From positions 1,228,631 through 1,292,630 of the forward strand of contig NC_134033.1 in assembly GCF_964204645.1 (NCBI RefSeq): 64,000 nt of DNA, written 5' to 3'. A model generated the notes under the pieces. It saw only the letters and a program-made list of their open reading frames with translations. It made no database searches and was not told the origin of the DNA. This document shows, piece after piece, positions 45,205-56,662 of this stretch (its first letter is position 1; the number at the start of each line of letters is the position of its first letter). Both the position numbers and the translations under genes were made by a program. The stretch comes from Tubulanus polymorphus (taxonomy: Eukaryota > Nemertea > Palaeonemertea > Tubulaniformes > Tubulanidae).

Positions 45205-45503
45205 CCGCTAGATGGCGAATGCTTCGTGTTATGTGATATGAGGGACTGTTTTGTAGTCGTTTTTGTGTACACTTTCTACCGCTAGATGGCGAATGCAACC
45301 TGTTAGTGATATGAGTACATTTTCTACCACTAGATGGCGAATGCATCGTGTTAGTTGTGCGAGTAACCGGGTCCGTCTTGTAGTTGTTTTTATGTGTACA
45401 TTTTCTACCGTTAGATGGCGAATGCGTGAAGTTGTTTTTAGTACGCACGATCACTAATAGCAACTTACAGTCGTTTATTTACACAAGGAACCGATAGATG
45501 GCG
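45205..45503 (+). promoter_or_regulatory. Cluster of five same-strand CTCF-like motifs
   Basis: CCGCTAGATGGCG at 45205-45217 and 45279-45291, CCACTAGATGGCG at 45327-45339, CCGTTAGATGGCG at 45408-45420 and CCGATAGATGGCG at 45491-45503. The first three match CCRSYAGRKGGCR fully; the last two have one mismatch each. All are on the + strand, 48-83 bp apart, within a partly repeated context (TTTCTACCGCTAGATGGCG-AATGC). They straddle the poly(A) signal (TTTATT at 45474-45479, AATAAA on the - strand) of the MS4A-like gene. Insulator function is inferred from motif only. Confidence 0.55.
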
Positions 45504-45538
45504 AGCTCGTGCACACCAGACCGCGAGCACCTTTACTT

Positions 45539-47181
45539 CTAGTAAACAATGGTGGTAAGTTGCTGTGGTTGAAAGGTCGGTCGTCTCCCTTGGCAACACG
45601 TGGTACGGCAGCATACACTGTACTGGACCATAGCAACAATCAGCTCCACCCCACCGAGCACAGCCTCGATACAGAACGCCACCCTTAAACCATGGATGTA
45701 ATTACACAGAAACTTCAACAGATCAATGAATGGCAAGCTGCTACTAATTCTAACCCCGCCGACAGCTCCCTGCATTACATCGGCCAAACCAGTCAACGTC
45801 TCGGATGTGTCGACGACTTTGTTCACAGCTTTAATACACACATTATCGTCAACATACTGTAATATAACAAACACAACGTGTTAATAAACATCAAACTAGC
45901 GCTTCTATTCTAGAGGAAATATCTCAATGAATTCTACTACTTCATTTCGTTGTCTCACTTTATGACATGCTTGAGAGCTTTCTTACAGTCGTTGAAATGC
46001 CCAAACACTGATAGGTGGCGGGACTTTTTTGAAATCCTTTCTCTCCCGAAAAGTCGCAAAAATATTCTCCCTCTCCCTCTCCCTCTCCCTCTCCCTCTCC
46101 CTCTCCCTCTCCCTCTCCCTCTCCCTCGCCCTCGCCCTCGCCCTCCTCCTCGCCCTCTCCCTCTCCCTCTCCCTCCCTCTCCCTCTCCCTCTCCCTCGCC
46201 CTCGCCCTCGCCCTCGCCCTCGCCCTCTCCCTCTCCCTCGCCCTCGCCCTCGCCCTCGCCCTCGCCCTCGCCCTCGCCCTCGCCCTCGCCCTCGCCCTCG
46301 CCCTCTCCTTCTCCCTCTCCCTCTGTCCTATACTCACCGATGCAGCGTACGCCGCCACTCCCATCAGTACTGCGCAGCCGAGCGCTACAATCGACGCGAA
46401 TATCGACAGGACCATACAGCCGACTATTGGACAAGTTGTTTCCGAACAGCACGATATCAGAGCGAATATACCGGCGAATAGAAACAGACCGCCAGCCCAG
46501 AAATTGTGGTAGGTTGGTTCAATGAAACCAGCTCCTAGAATACATATAACCATAGTCACAATTAGTTAATACAGGTATCAATTAGTAGCCAGGATCCTGC
46601 AACCTCCTAACTGAATCCTGCAACCTCCCAACTGGATCATTCAACCCATCAATTGAATCCTACAACCCATAAACTGGATCCTGCAACCCCTCAACCCCTG
46701 CATGCAACCTCCCAACTGGTTCCTGTAACCTCCCAACTGAATCCGACAACCACCTCATTTCAAAAACTGATCATCCACAATTCACATGTTTTCAATATAT
46801 ACTTCACCTGAGACTTTTTCTATCAGGACACAAACTGATCATCCATCACGTGTATTCAGATTTTCAGGCTTCAGATTTTATGTGACAATATTTTATGAAT
46901 CTCTCGTGTCTCGTGCTTTGATACTGACCTACGATATAATACATTCCGGTCCCCAGATATGTGAGACCGATAAATAACTGAATGAGACCACATCTCAACT
47001 GAGTACCACGCGCGAATCTGTAGCGATGTCCATCGTCGTCAACTGGAGGGGCTGGAGCAGGAGTTTGAATAATAGTGAGTCCTCCAGGACCTCTGGAGAA
47101 ATTTTCTCCTCCAACAACGTCCAATTCGTGTCCAGCTGGGGGATACTCCGAATTCACCAGTACCAGATTATTGCTATCCAT
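45539..47181 (-). CDS. MS4A/CD20-like four-pass membrane protein
   Basis: Three exons, 47181-46929, 46534-46338 and 45856-45539, joined in phase 1 then 0, giving 768 bp and 255 residues. A Pro-rich cytosolic N-terminus (about 1-60, TPAPAPPVDDD) precedes TM1 63-84 (GLIQLFIGLTYLGTGMYYIV), TM2 96-114 (FWAGGLFLFAGIFALISCC), TM3 121-146 and TM4 206-232, then a short tail with a CCRTTCC cysteine cluster (possible palmitoylation). The FWAGGLFLFAG...VGCMVLSIFASIVAL pattern and the long TM3-TM4 loop are as in the MS4A family (CD20-like; membrane adaptors or channel regulators). Alternative: another tetraspan family of similar layout. Intron 2 holds a large G-rich hexanucleotide repeat beginning about 13 nt after its donor. 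A 5' UTR intron is possible (AG just before the ATG region; GTATAA donor near 48274). Confidence 0.68.
46059..46326. repeat. Hexanucleotide repeat (CCCTCT)n/(CCCTCG)n in MS4A-like intron 2
   Basis: About 265 bp of CCCTCT and CCCTCG units on the + strand, i.e. GAGGGA/GAGGGC on the sense strand of the gene. Starts about 13 nt inside the intron from the GTGAGT donor at 46337-46332. No stop codon occurs in the exon-2 frame until about 45960, so retention would add a long Arg/Ala/Glu/Gly-repeat tail. Confidence 0.95.
46585..46755. repeat. 25-27 bp repeat (ATCCTGCAACCTCCCAACTG)
   Basis: About six to seven imperfect copies in intron 1 of the MS4A-like gene. Confidence 0.8.
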
Positions 47182-47295
47182 CGCTAATTACTGTGTTACC
47201 TAATTAATAGATTAGAATTATGGAAAAATTTCACCCCAAAAATTTCAACCTTTTAAGTGTCTTAGATTCGACAGATGTTGGTAATGTAAGTCACC

Positions 47296-47420
47296 GGGGG
47301 CCGGTTGCATAGTCATGACTTAGATTTAAGACCAGTTTAAGACCAATCTAACAACTTAAGACCAGTCTTAAGATTTAAGACCACTTTTTGGACTTAAGTC
47401 ACGACTGTGCAACTGGCCCC
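47296..47420. mobile_element. Foldback MITE, GGGGGCCGGTTGCATAGTCA copy
   Basis: 125 bp; right end GACTGTGCAACTGGCCCC. Lies 115 bp upstream of the MS4A-like start codon. Confidence 0.85.
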
Positions 47421-48879
47421 AGAACCTTTAAAGTGACCGAATGTTGATAACGATATAAAAGTCAATCTGGATGAATTCGCTTAAGTCGGACTTTTCAGGA
47501 TCGTGAAAACTTGTCAAAGTGTCGTACATGATGTGTTCGATGTATTTCATCATGATATTTCAACGAACATCAGATTTAAACAGTTTTCTACGATTTCATC
47601 AGATACGACCCGAGCGCTCGAATCTTCTATGCATTAAACAACATGAAATTATTTTAATCACGATTGGATTCAATTATCATTGACAGCAATCATCGATTAT
47701 ATAAAATTATAGGCTATAGTTGAGTATTAAGGCATCAATTTATTGGATATGAAAAATGAATGCATTAAAACCTACATGAAAAATATGTATTTTTGAGTCC
47801 AATTCAAACCGACGTCTGCAAATACCAGCATTATATGAGTAATTCTCTTGAGGCCTAGGAATTTTATAGACACAAAAACAACCCTCTATCGACCTAGTGT
47901 ATGTTATATAGAGAACCAGTCTTAGACTCATTATAATTCAACTGCTACTCCTGGTGAAACACACAATACGTGGTTTAACTACCGAGTGTTAGACACATGT
48001 TTCATAAATCAATCTGAACAAAGGATTGAATACTTTCACTTTCAATAACCAAAAAAAATATCATTTTAAAATCTAATTTGCTTTTAATCAAATTCGATCA
48101 CAGCTATAAACATGTTTATGTTGTTTATTCGAAATCCTTCGAAAGGAAATATCACTGGATTCCGATTTCTATAAATCTAGTTCTTTAAGCGAGTCCAAAA
48201 AATCGCGACCTAAAAGGCGAACCAATTTAGAAAATGATTCGAAATAAGGAAAATAAATGTATGTTTTTATACCTTATAAAATTATAGATCCGGCACAAGC
48301 TGTTGTGATAAAATGGCCGTTGTCTGTCGTACTACAACTCGATGTTGTCAGCGTTACGACGTATTGATATTGTTCCGTCTGTACGTGGTAATAACATTAC
48401 GTCACGGACTGACTCCGCGTTGTATTGGAAATTGAAAAAAAAAACAACGACATATGTAGTTCATAGAATATGTATTCGAAGCCTCAACTCGACGAGGGGC
48501 GCATAGTGTGAATTCCAGCCCATGAACAGACGGGGATAGAGAGAAGCGAGAGGGAGGAGAGGAGAGAGATGATGAGTGATAGAGAGGGTCGAGAAGGGGG
48601 GAGAGAGAGAAGCGAGATCAGCGGCTAGAGACTGGGAGAGAGATAGGGAAATTCGATCACGGCTGTAAACATGTTTATGTTGTTTTTTTCCCGAAATCTT
48701 TGAAATGAAGTATCACAGTATTCTGAATTCTATAAATCTAGTCCTTAAACGACTCCAAGAAATCGGCCTAAACGGTCAACCAACTTAAAAAATGGGACCA
48801 CGATCCTCACGTTCAAGACATACGTCGTTTTAGTCGAATAGATAACCGGGGACTGTCTTACAGTCGTTCTGTTCTATAG

Positions 48880-49115
48880 GAGACAACTCTCCAAGTCTGA
48901 ACGGTGTCTTCTTATAGGTAGGAGACCACTCTCCCAGTCTGGACGGTGTCTCCTAATGGGTAGGAGATCACTCTCCCAGTCTGGACGTGTCTCCTAATGG
49001 ATAGGAGACCACTCTCCCAGTCTGGACGGTGTCTCCTAATGGATAGGAGACCACTCTCCCAGTCTGGACGGTGTCTCCTAATGGGTAGGAGACAACTCTT
49101 CCAGTCTGGACGATG
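48880..49115. repeat. 42-bp minisatellite with internal hairpin
   Basis: Five to six copies of a unit starting TAGGAGACCACTCTCCCAGT and ending GTGTCTCCTAATGG. TAGGAGAC and GTCTCCTA within each unit are complementary. Confidence 0.9.
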
Positions 49116-49864
49116 CAGTCATTTCCGCTTCTAAGGATCGAAAATTAGAAATGACTGCTTCAGAGCTTTTATTCAAGCTCCCCGGCGCGCCAGCCCGCAG
49201 TATCGCATTAGTTCATAGCAATTCCACTAGGTGGCCGCGCAGTGCTGCCGCAAGGTTCTTACCGATAAGTCGACTGAAATAGGAAGTTCACTTCCTGTAC
49301 GCTAAGTCACGATGATTTTTTTTCCTCGGATTTTAGCAAGAGCAAATTCAATTTTTTGCAAACATGGAAAATTCTGATTTTTTTTTCTTAGTATCTCCCC
49401 GGGTGAAATGTTTGAAATGTCAACAGACCCCGAATCGGCGACAGCAGTTTAAGAGACGCGGAAAACCGAAAACCGAAAACTGCCGCCGGTGTAAATGCAG
49501 AATTTAAACTTTTTATCGAAATCCTCGCGTTTCGTAGCTAAAGATCAAACATTTTCGAGTTCAGAGTCGCGCGTCAGGAATGAATTCAAAACGTTCCATC
49601 GAGAAGTCAAGTGGTTTTAAAACTGACTACTCGGGGAATGTGTGGTAATCCAGTTTCTCAGCCTCTCGACCTATCACCGCCGTCATCGCATTGTCTGAAT
49701 TCCTCTTAATGCGCAAAGACAGCGATTAAAAGAACATTTGGAATCGGAAGATATTTGAGGGTTTACATGAAATCCTACTCTAAAATGAAAAATACAGTTC
49801 ATAACGTTCCCGTGAGCTATCACTAGTTTCACTTCACTAGTTTCTCCTCATAATTTTGTTATTC

Positions 49865-51378
49865 CTAATGTCTATTAGGATATAGTAGAAACGTTGAATA
49901 AACTACACTAGCTCAAGGAATACGGTATTCCCGAAGATGACTATTAGGATAAAGTCGAAACGTTGCCAATAAACTACACTAGCTCAAGGAATACGGTATT
50001 CCCGAAGATGACTATTAGGATAAAGTCGAAACGTTGCCAATAAACTACACTAGCTCAAGGAATACAGTATTCCTGAAGATGACTATTAGGATATAGTCGA
50101 AACGTTGAATTAACTACACTAGCTCAAGGAATACAGTATTCCTGAAGATGACTATTAGGATATAGTCGAAACGTTGAATAAACTACACTAGCTCAAGGAA
50201 TACAGTATTCCTGAAGATGACTATTAGGATATAGTTGAAATGTTGAATAAACTACACTCGCTCAAGGAATACAGTATTCCTGAAGATGACTATTAGGATA
50301 TAGTCGAAACGTTGAATAAACTACACTAGCTCAAGGAATACAGTATTCCTGAAGATGACTATTAGGATATAGTCGAAACGTTGAATAAACTACACTAGCT
50401 CAAGGAATACAGTATTCCTGAAGATGACTATTAGGATATAGTCGAAACGTTGAATAAACTACACTAGCTCAAGGAATACAGTATTCCTAAAGATGATTAT
50501 TAGGATATAGTCGAAACGTTGAATAAACTACACTAGCTCAAGGAATACATTATTCCTGAAGATGATTATTAGGATATAGTCGAAACGTTGAATAAACTAC
50601 ACTAGCTCAAGGAATACAGTATTCCTGAAGATGATTATTAGGATAAAGTCGAAACGTTGAATAAACTACACTAGCTCAAGGAATACAGTATTCCTGAAGA
50701 TGACTATTAGGATACAGTAGAAACGTTGAATAAACTACACTAGCTCAAGGAATACAGTATTCCTGAAGATGACTATTAGGATATAGTCGAAACGTTGAAT
50801 AAACTACACTAGCTCAAGGAATACAGTATTCCTGAAGATGACTATTAGGATATAGTCGAAACGTTGAATAAACTACACTAGCTCAAGGAATACAGTATTC
50901 CTGAAGATGACTATTAGGATATAGTCGAAACGTTGAATAAACTACACTAGCTCAAGGAATACAGTATTCCTAAAGATGATTATTAGGATATAGTCGAAAC
51001 GTTGAATAAACTACACTAGCTCAAGGAATACATTATTCCTGAAGATGATTATTAGGATATAGTCGAAACGTTGAATAAACTACACTAGCTCAAGGAATAC
51101 AGTATTCCTGAAGATGATTATTAGGATAAAGTCGAAACGTTGAATAAACTACACTAGCTCAAGGAATACAGTATTCCTGAAGATGACTATTAGGATATAG
51201 TCGAAACGTTGAATAAACTACACTAGCTCAAGGAATACAGTATTCCTAAAGATGACTATTAGGATATAGTCGAAACGTTGAATAAACTACACTAGCTCAA
51301 GGAATACAGTATTCCTAAAGATGATTATTAGGATATAGTCGAAACGTTGAATAAACTACACTAGCTCAAGGAATACAT
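49865..51378 (+). repeat. 69-bp satellite, about 22 copies with a 7-unit higher-order repeat
   Basis: Same unit as at 44269. Variant words recur 483 bp apart (CCTAAAGATGATT at 50486 and 50969), i.e. 7 x 69 bp, showing higher-order organisation; a third start at 51314 is cut off at GGAATACATT. A relic single unit is at about 52515-52600. Confidence 0.92.
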
Positions 51379-51949
51379 TTATGATTCTATATTATTCGTT
51401 CGCAATGTTGGATTGCCTTTATCATTATCGTCACAACAATGGTTAATCAATAGGTACATTGTCGGACATCATGTCACCAAATTTCAAGAGGTTTCGCCCA
51501 CTGGTTCAGTCCTGTTTGTCCGATAAATATGGCCGCCAGTCAGCCATCTTGAAAGGTTCTTTGCGAGAGATTTGCTTTCTAGGTTGCTGAGAATGAACGC
51601 GACGGAAATCAAAACTTGTTGCCTGTTTTCCATACCCTGGTAAGCGAGTGTGGATTGTATCAGGTGATATAGTGCGCACGGTGTAGACCAGCGGCGGCGT
51701 ATCGGTAACGAAGTTATTCACGCATGCGCGCAAATTAACCGGACAAAGAGACGAAAATCGAATCGACGGCAATAAAATGAATCAATCGCTTGTGATCTTT
51801 TCATGTCTGACACGTGACTGGAGACTGACTGTGGCAGTGGCTTACAGCTGGTATTGAACCAGTGTCTGTACCGCTAGTTTCCTCGGGTTGCATTTTATGG
51901 CATTGAAACTATAATACGGCGGATCTGGGGTCTGGTTAAGGGAGGGATG

Positions 51950-52175
51950 CAACCCCAAAATAGGGCAGGAATTCAGGCAGCAGGAACTCGGGCAGCAGGA
52001 ATCCAGGTATCAGGAATTCTGGCTGCAGGAATTGAGGCTGCAGGAATTCAGGCGGCAGGAATTCAGGCAGCAGGAATTGAGGCGGCAGGAATTCTGGCTG
52101 CAGGAATTCAGGCGGCAGGAATTGAGGCTGCAGGAATTGAGGCTGCAGGAATTCAGGCTGCAGGAATTCGAGGAG
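51950..52175. repeat. 15-bp minisatellite (GCAGGAATTCAGGCT)
   Basis: About 15 copies of GCAGGAATT(C/G)AGGC(G/T). Gln-Pro-Glu-Phe-Leu-like frames are artefacts. Confidence 0.92.
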
Positions 52176-52705
52176 TTCATTGACTCGTTTAAATCCACCG
52201 GCCTCGTTTTCGATCTCTGAGCAGCAGGCGTCTTTTCTCCTCGCGACCGGAACTATTTTCACCGAGTAATAATCGCTGCGCGACCGGTTCACATCCTGGT
52301 CCATGTCGCGTATCGATAATTGACAGGAAAAAACCGTGACTCCGAGTTGCTATCCACGATATCTGGCTATTTCCGGTCTGATTACCGGATAATGCGCCCC
52401 CTAGCGATGATAGAACGAACTCGCGCCATGGAACTCTCCCATCTTAACAAATACTCCTATTAAATCTAATAAGATTGGTTGAATAATAGCGGCTTATGCT
52501 TCTTTAGTATTTTGAACCACTGAAGATGACCATTAGGATTTGGCCCAAACATTGAATATAAACTACTAGCTCAAGGAAAAAGTCGAAACGTTGATTAAAC
52601 TATACTATTTTGAGGACAGATTTTAGAGTAATCTTCCTTTTTGTCAGGCGTCAGGGGATTGGGTATAAAACCTGGCATAAACGAAGAAGACCTGCCCAAC
52701 TCGTT

Positions 52706-52725
52706 GCCGCCATCTTGTGACGTCA
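52706..52725 (+). promoter_or_regulatory. YY1-like plus CRE composite
   Basis: GCCGCCATCTTG (YY1-type) is directly followed by TGACGTCA (ATF/CREB palindrome, 52718-52725). The two together are typical of animal core promoters; no downstream gene is seen, so function is unproven. Confidence 0.3.
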
Positions 52726-53179
52726 CTTCTGCTTTGTCTGAAGCATGCATATATATACACAGACTATATATAAAGATTCGATCAATCGGAATCCCATTAT
52801 GATGTCATCAGAGGAAACCCCAGTTAGTGAGAAGTCTAGTTGAAATCTGCAGTAAGTTAAGCTACATAAATCCAGTGAAAATAAGCCTAAATGATTCAAC
52901 TGAAGAAACCTGGAAACTGATGAATCTACAAAATTCTATAAGATTCAATCAATTGCCGCCATTGCCTTCGCCGCGCGCTGGCAAGTGAGGATTGATGATA
53001 TGGGATATTGGGTAAACACTCAAACAGCTCAATGGAAACTCTCACGATCAATGGACGACTATTATTTACGATCGTAAGACGAATCTCTGCAAGTTTCCGT
53101 CGACAAAAGGCCGCATTAATTTCGGACCCGCTGTCCGGATATCGATGGTAATTGCTCGCGATATGAATACGGGTTAATT

Positions 53180-53490
53180 GATCAGAGAGAGAGAAAGAGA
53201 GGGGGAGAGGGAGAGAGAGAGGGGAGGAGAGAGAGGGAGAGGGGGAGAGAGATAGAGGGAGGGGAGAGGGAGAGAGAGAGGAGAGAGAGAGGGAGGGGGA
53301 GGAGTGAGAGAAGAGGGAGAAATAAAACAGGGAGACGCCGAAGAGGAGAGGGAGCCAGAAAGGGAGGGAGAGAAGAGTGAGAGGGGACGGACGAGGAGAG
53401 AGGGAGTAGAGAAAGAGAGGCAGGATAGAGTGAAAGGTTAGGAGAAAGAGGGGGGAGAAAATAAAGAGTGTAAGAGGCAGGGGGCGACAA
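53180..53490. repeat. GA-rich purine tract
   Basis: About 300 bp of GAGAGAGGGAGGGG-type sequence on the + strand; the - strand Leu/Ser/Pro frame over it is an artefact. Confidence 0.85.
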
Positions 53491-54159
53491 AAAGAACGAC
53501 AGAGGGTAATGATAATATTCGACGCCAGACCGGTTGAGCTGACAGACGAAATATCCCCTCAATGGCGTCAGATCGCCCGAAAAAGGCAAACGGTTAATAT
53601 TGTTTTTTGTTTATTCTCGTATAATAGATTGATTTTCATATCGATAGAACTCGTCTGCTGCACGCGTCGCGCCCGGAGATGAAGCGAAAAATACGGTTAA
53701 TTGCGTTTCGGCTTGTCGCTCGTCGATCGTCGATTCGTTCGTCGGTTCGGTAAACGATTTAAGACGTAAGACGTTAGACATTCGATAAACTTTAAGTAAA
53801 TATTCGTCGTCGGGAGATGAAATTAGACAATGTGTAGAGTTTTTGTGCCAGGTAGAGATTAACGGCAGTTGAGATTGAGAGAGAGAGAGATTGAGAGTTT
53901 GTTTTGATTTGATAAATTGACAGATTGAGACTCGACTTAGATGGAGTCGCACGTTGTGAACGCTGGATTCATGGATCACTGTTGCCAGAAAAAATATATC
54001 CCCCAATCAAAAGTTTAGGCATACGGCCATTATATATCGGCACTGTTGCATCTTCATCAGTCGAAAAGTAGTAGTCTTAATTCGTACAACTGATCTTAAA
54101 GTGGTAAAATTGACAGAACTGAAATTAGTATAGACCGGTCTTGTCGTGTTGCTGATTCG

Positions 54160-54340
54160 TTTCAGATCAGCTTTAGGTCGGTCTTCTGCTGTTAGATTAG
54201 TTTATATACTATATAGAACTAGAATGAGCTTAGACTGATCTTAAGTTGTTCGATTGGCTTTAGAACCAAAATGAGCTTAGACTGGTCTTAAGTTGTAAGA
54301 TTGTTTATAAAACCAAAAAGGCTCGAGCTTTAACAACTGG
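54160..54340. mobile_element. Diverged foldback remnant (TTAGACTGGTCTTAAGTTGT)
   Basis: Three copies of AGCTTAGACTGRTCTTAAGTTGT with TAGAACYARAATG, as inside the 8264-type MITEs, but without clean tips. Confidence 0.55.
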
Positions 54341-56648
54341 TCTTCTGGTCTTCGATTTCCGATTTCAAAATCAAACCCCCTGTTTCGCTCCCGGCAGGTG
54401 TGTTGGGTCTGTAAGGGACACTCAATCGAAAAATCAAACAAAATTTACCAGCAGAAATAAATGAATAATGGGGACAAGATCAAAACAACTGGTCTTTAGT
54501 CGTAAGGTCGGTTTGAGAAGCAAAAACGATTTTTTAGACTCGTCTGTAATAACATTGGCTTTTTTCATAGACTTTTTCTTAGTTGTCATTTATGAGCGAT
54601 TTTTCACGCAGCATTTTAAGATTTTCATCGCGTTTAATGCAGAGAAACCCGCGCGTACACAGCTGTGACGTCATCGCGTATTCATTTGCATATTACCGAG
54701 ATCCAGTAGGTGGAGCTAAAAACAGCGACATTTTGCGCACATTTCGAACGCTTTCGAGTGGGTTATAAAGGAAATGTTGACGACATTCTTATGTCGCTCG
54801 TCGCACAGAAGGCAGATATGTCTATCGCCGCCTATTCAGATATAAAGAGATATAAATAGTTTTTAGCGGGATCGATTACATAAAACAGCCCGAAGCCGAA
54901 AGACAAAACCCGATCTGATATAATATGATTATCATTGTTACACGTGGAACTCTAAAAAAATATCCAGCTTTGAACATGGGCGTGTCTGGGTTTGACAGGC
55001 GTGTCCGTCTGGTGACGTGCGTGCGTGGAGAGCTTAAAGTAGTATTCACCTCCCGATGTAGGCCTACAGCGCTGTAGAGGTCATCCGTGCAAAGATTATC
55101 AAATTCCACGAATTTATTGTCAATCTAAACTCTGTAGCGTCTTGCAATCCACATTTTGCTGAGTCATATCGATAAATCTTTTAATATTATGTCTGTACAT
55201 ATATAGGTTATTTTGTTTTGTTTTTTGTGTGTGTGTGGGTGCTAGGGTTAGATATATTCATTTTCATCGGATATAAATCGTACAAAATTGATCGTTACTG
55301 ACATTGACATCTAGCAATTTGAATAATACATCAGCTGAGGGATACAGTGCAAGCCTAAATAAAGGCTGTTGAGGTTAAAGCGGTCTTTCTGGCTTTGCGC
55401 GGCCTGTGTGGATTGTATCTGTATACTTTTCTATAGAAATTAACTTTGAATTTAAATCTATGACGTAATTTTGGCCGTCAAACGCAAAGCGCCTTACTGA
55501 AGTTAAGTCACCGATGTAACGTACGGTGAAAGCGTGTCGTCTGTGTTGTATCGATGTCCAGTTGACGGCCATTTCACGGCCGTTATGACGCGAAGACGGC
55601 GCCAGCGGCCATTGCTGAAGCAGAAAGTCATGGTTCACGGCAGTCTGATCAGTTCTGACCGATCAATGTGACGCCAAATATTCAATAAGCTTCAGAACAC
55701 GGCGACCCTTTAAATCACCATGCCAAAACTCACATATAGCTCGTCACTTTTTAAATGAATTCATACACGTGTGTTGTTTTTAATGTCAAAGTTCTCCCTG
55801 CGCTGCCTGTAAGGCGGGCCTGTAGCGCTGTTCAGGTATAATCAATAATTCATCGAGTTCGTTCGAGTTCATTGTACAGAACTCCCCCGCGGTCTGATGA
55901 CACGCAATCATACCTAATATGATAATATAACGATTGTTTTGTGTTAAAGTTTTCGTGTATATGCTCGACTTTGTAATTTTCGCGCGTGCTAAATTACAGG
56001 CCTGAACGCGCGTCACTCGAACTTCGCCGTAGGGTTCGAGTCCTGGATTATAACTGCAGTGCGAGTCAACGCGTCGAGCCGGAAATATCGCATATCGATA
56101 TGCAAAGTTAGCTTAGAAACGTCGAAACTAGTTTAGATAAGTCGGAATGAGCTCAGTGGAGTCAAGATTGGGCGTGTAGTGGTTAAATGATCTTAGGAGC
56201 GGTGAAAATAAGTAGCTTACTAATTACAAGAGGAATTAGGCTTGGCGAAATCGGAGGGACATTTTGAAGCGGTTGAGCTTCAAGTAGTATCATAGAGTTA
56301 CAGATATTAAGGGCGATTCCAGGATCAACAATAGAGGGCAGCACAACTTAAACTAAGGGCACAATCAATGAACTAATGCTTTTTGTGCAATTTCCAAACG
56401 AAGTCAAGGGCACCAGCGAAATACCGCCTGCTGCCGAGTCGACTTAAAATAGTTCTGCTAATTTTGTTCTTCCAGTTCTCGCGTTGGCTTCTTTCTACCT
56501 CGCTTGCCAGGGGATACTAGTCGGATTAGCTCACGAAAATATAGCGGAAGCCCGATGAAGTTCCGTGTAATATTGGGTTGATTAACAATAGCTCTCGGTG
56601 GCGCTGATTTTGCCGTCAGTCGCTTCGCGGATCGATCGGTCTGATAAG

Positions 56649-56662
56649 CGGAAGTGACGTCA
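56649..56662 (+). promoter_or_regulatory. ETS-CRE composite site
   Basis: CGGAAGTGACGTCA: an ETS core (CGGAAGTG) fused to an ATF/CREB palindrome, a composite known from animal promoters. An octamer ATTTGCAT is 150 bp downstream (56811-56818). The target gene is not evident. Confidence 0.35.

Larger units (their letters stand above)
47182..49860. other. Upstream of the MS4A-like gene; no further gene seen
   Basis: Contains a foldback MITE (47296-47420), a possible 5' UTR exon with donor near 48274 and TACGTCA-type element near 48391-48398, GA-rich DNA at 48535-48650, a 42-bp minisatellite (48880-49110) and a CTCF-like CCACTAGGTGGCC at about 49225. A lone frame remnant at about 49400 (CLKCQQTPNRRQQFKRRG) is basic and short, with no family recognised. 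Confidence 0.5.

Noticed and set aside
44269..51378. 69-bp satellite as a canonical hammerhead ribozyme satellite
   Set aside because: The core reads CTGAAGATGA rather than CTGATGA, and I find no strand to pair as stem III next to a cleavage triplet. Kept only as a structural observation.
40222..51378. Regular arrays as CRISPR
   Set aside because: Units are directly adjacent with no unique spacers, there are no cas genes, and the DNA is clearly eukaryotic.
53611..54006. 131-residue - strand frame
   Set aside because: No domain or signal recognised, next to a low-complexity GA tract; cannot be told from chance.
55960..56050. tRNA-like GGTTCGAGTCC at about 56034
   Set aside because: It matches a B box, but no A box, acceptor stem or convincing T-stem pairing is found around it.
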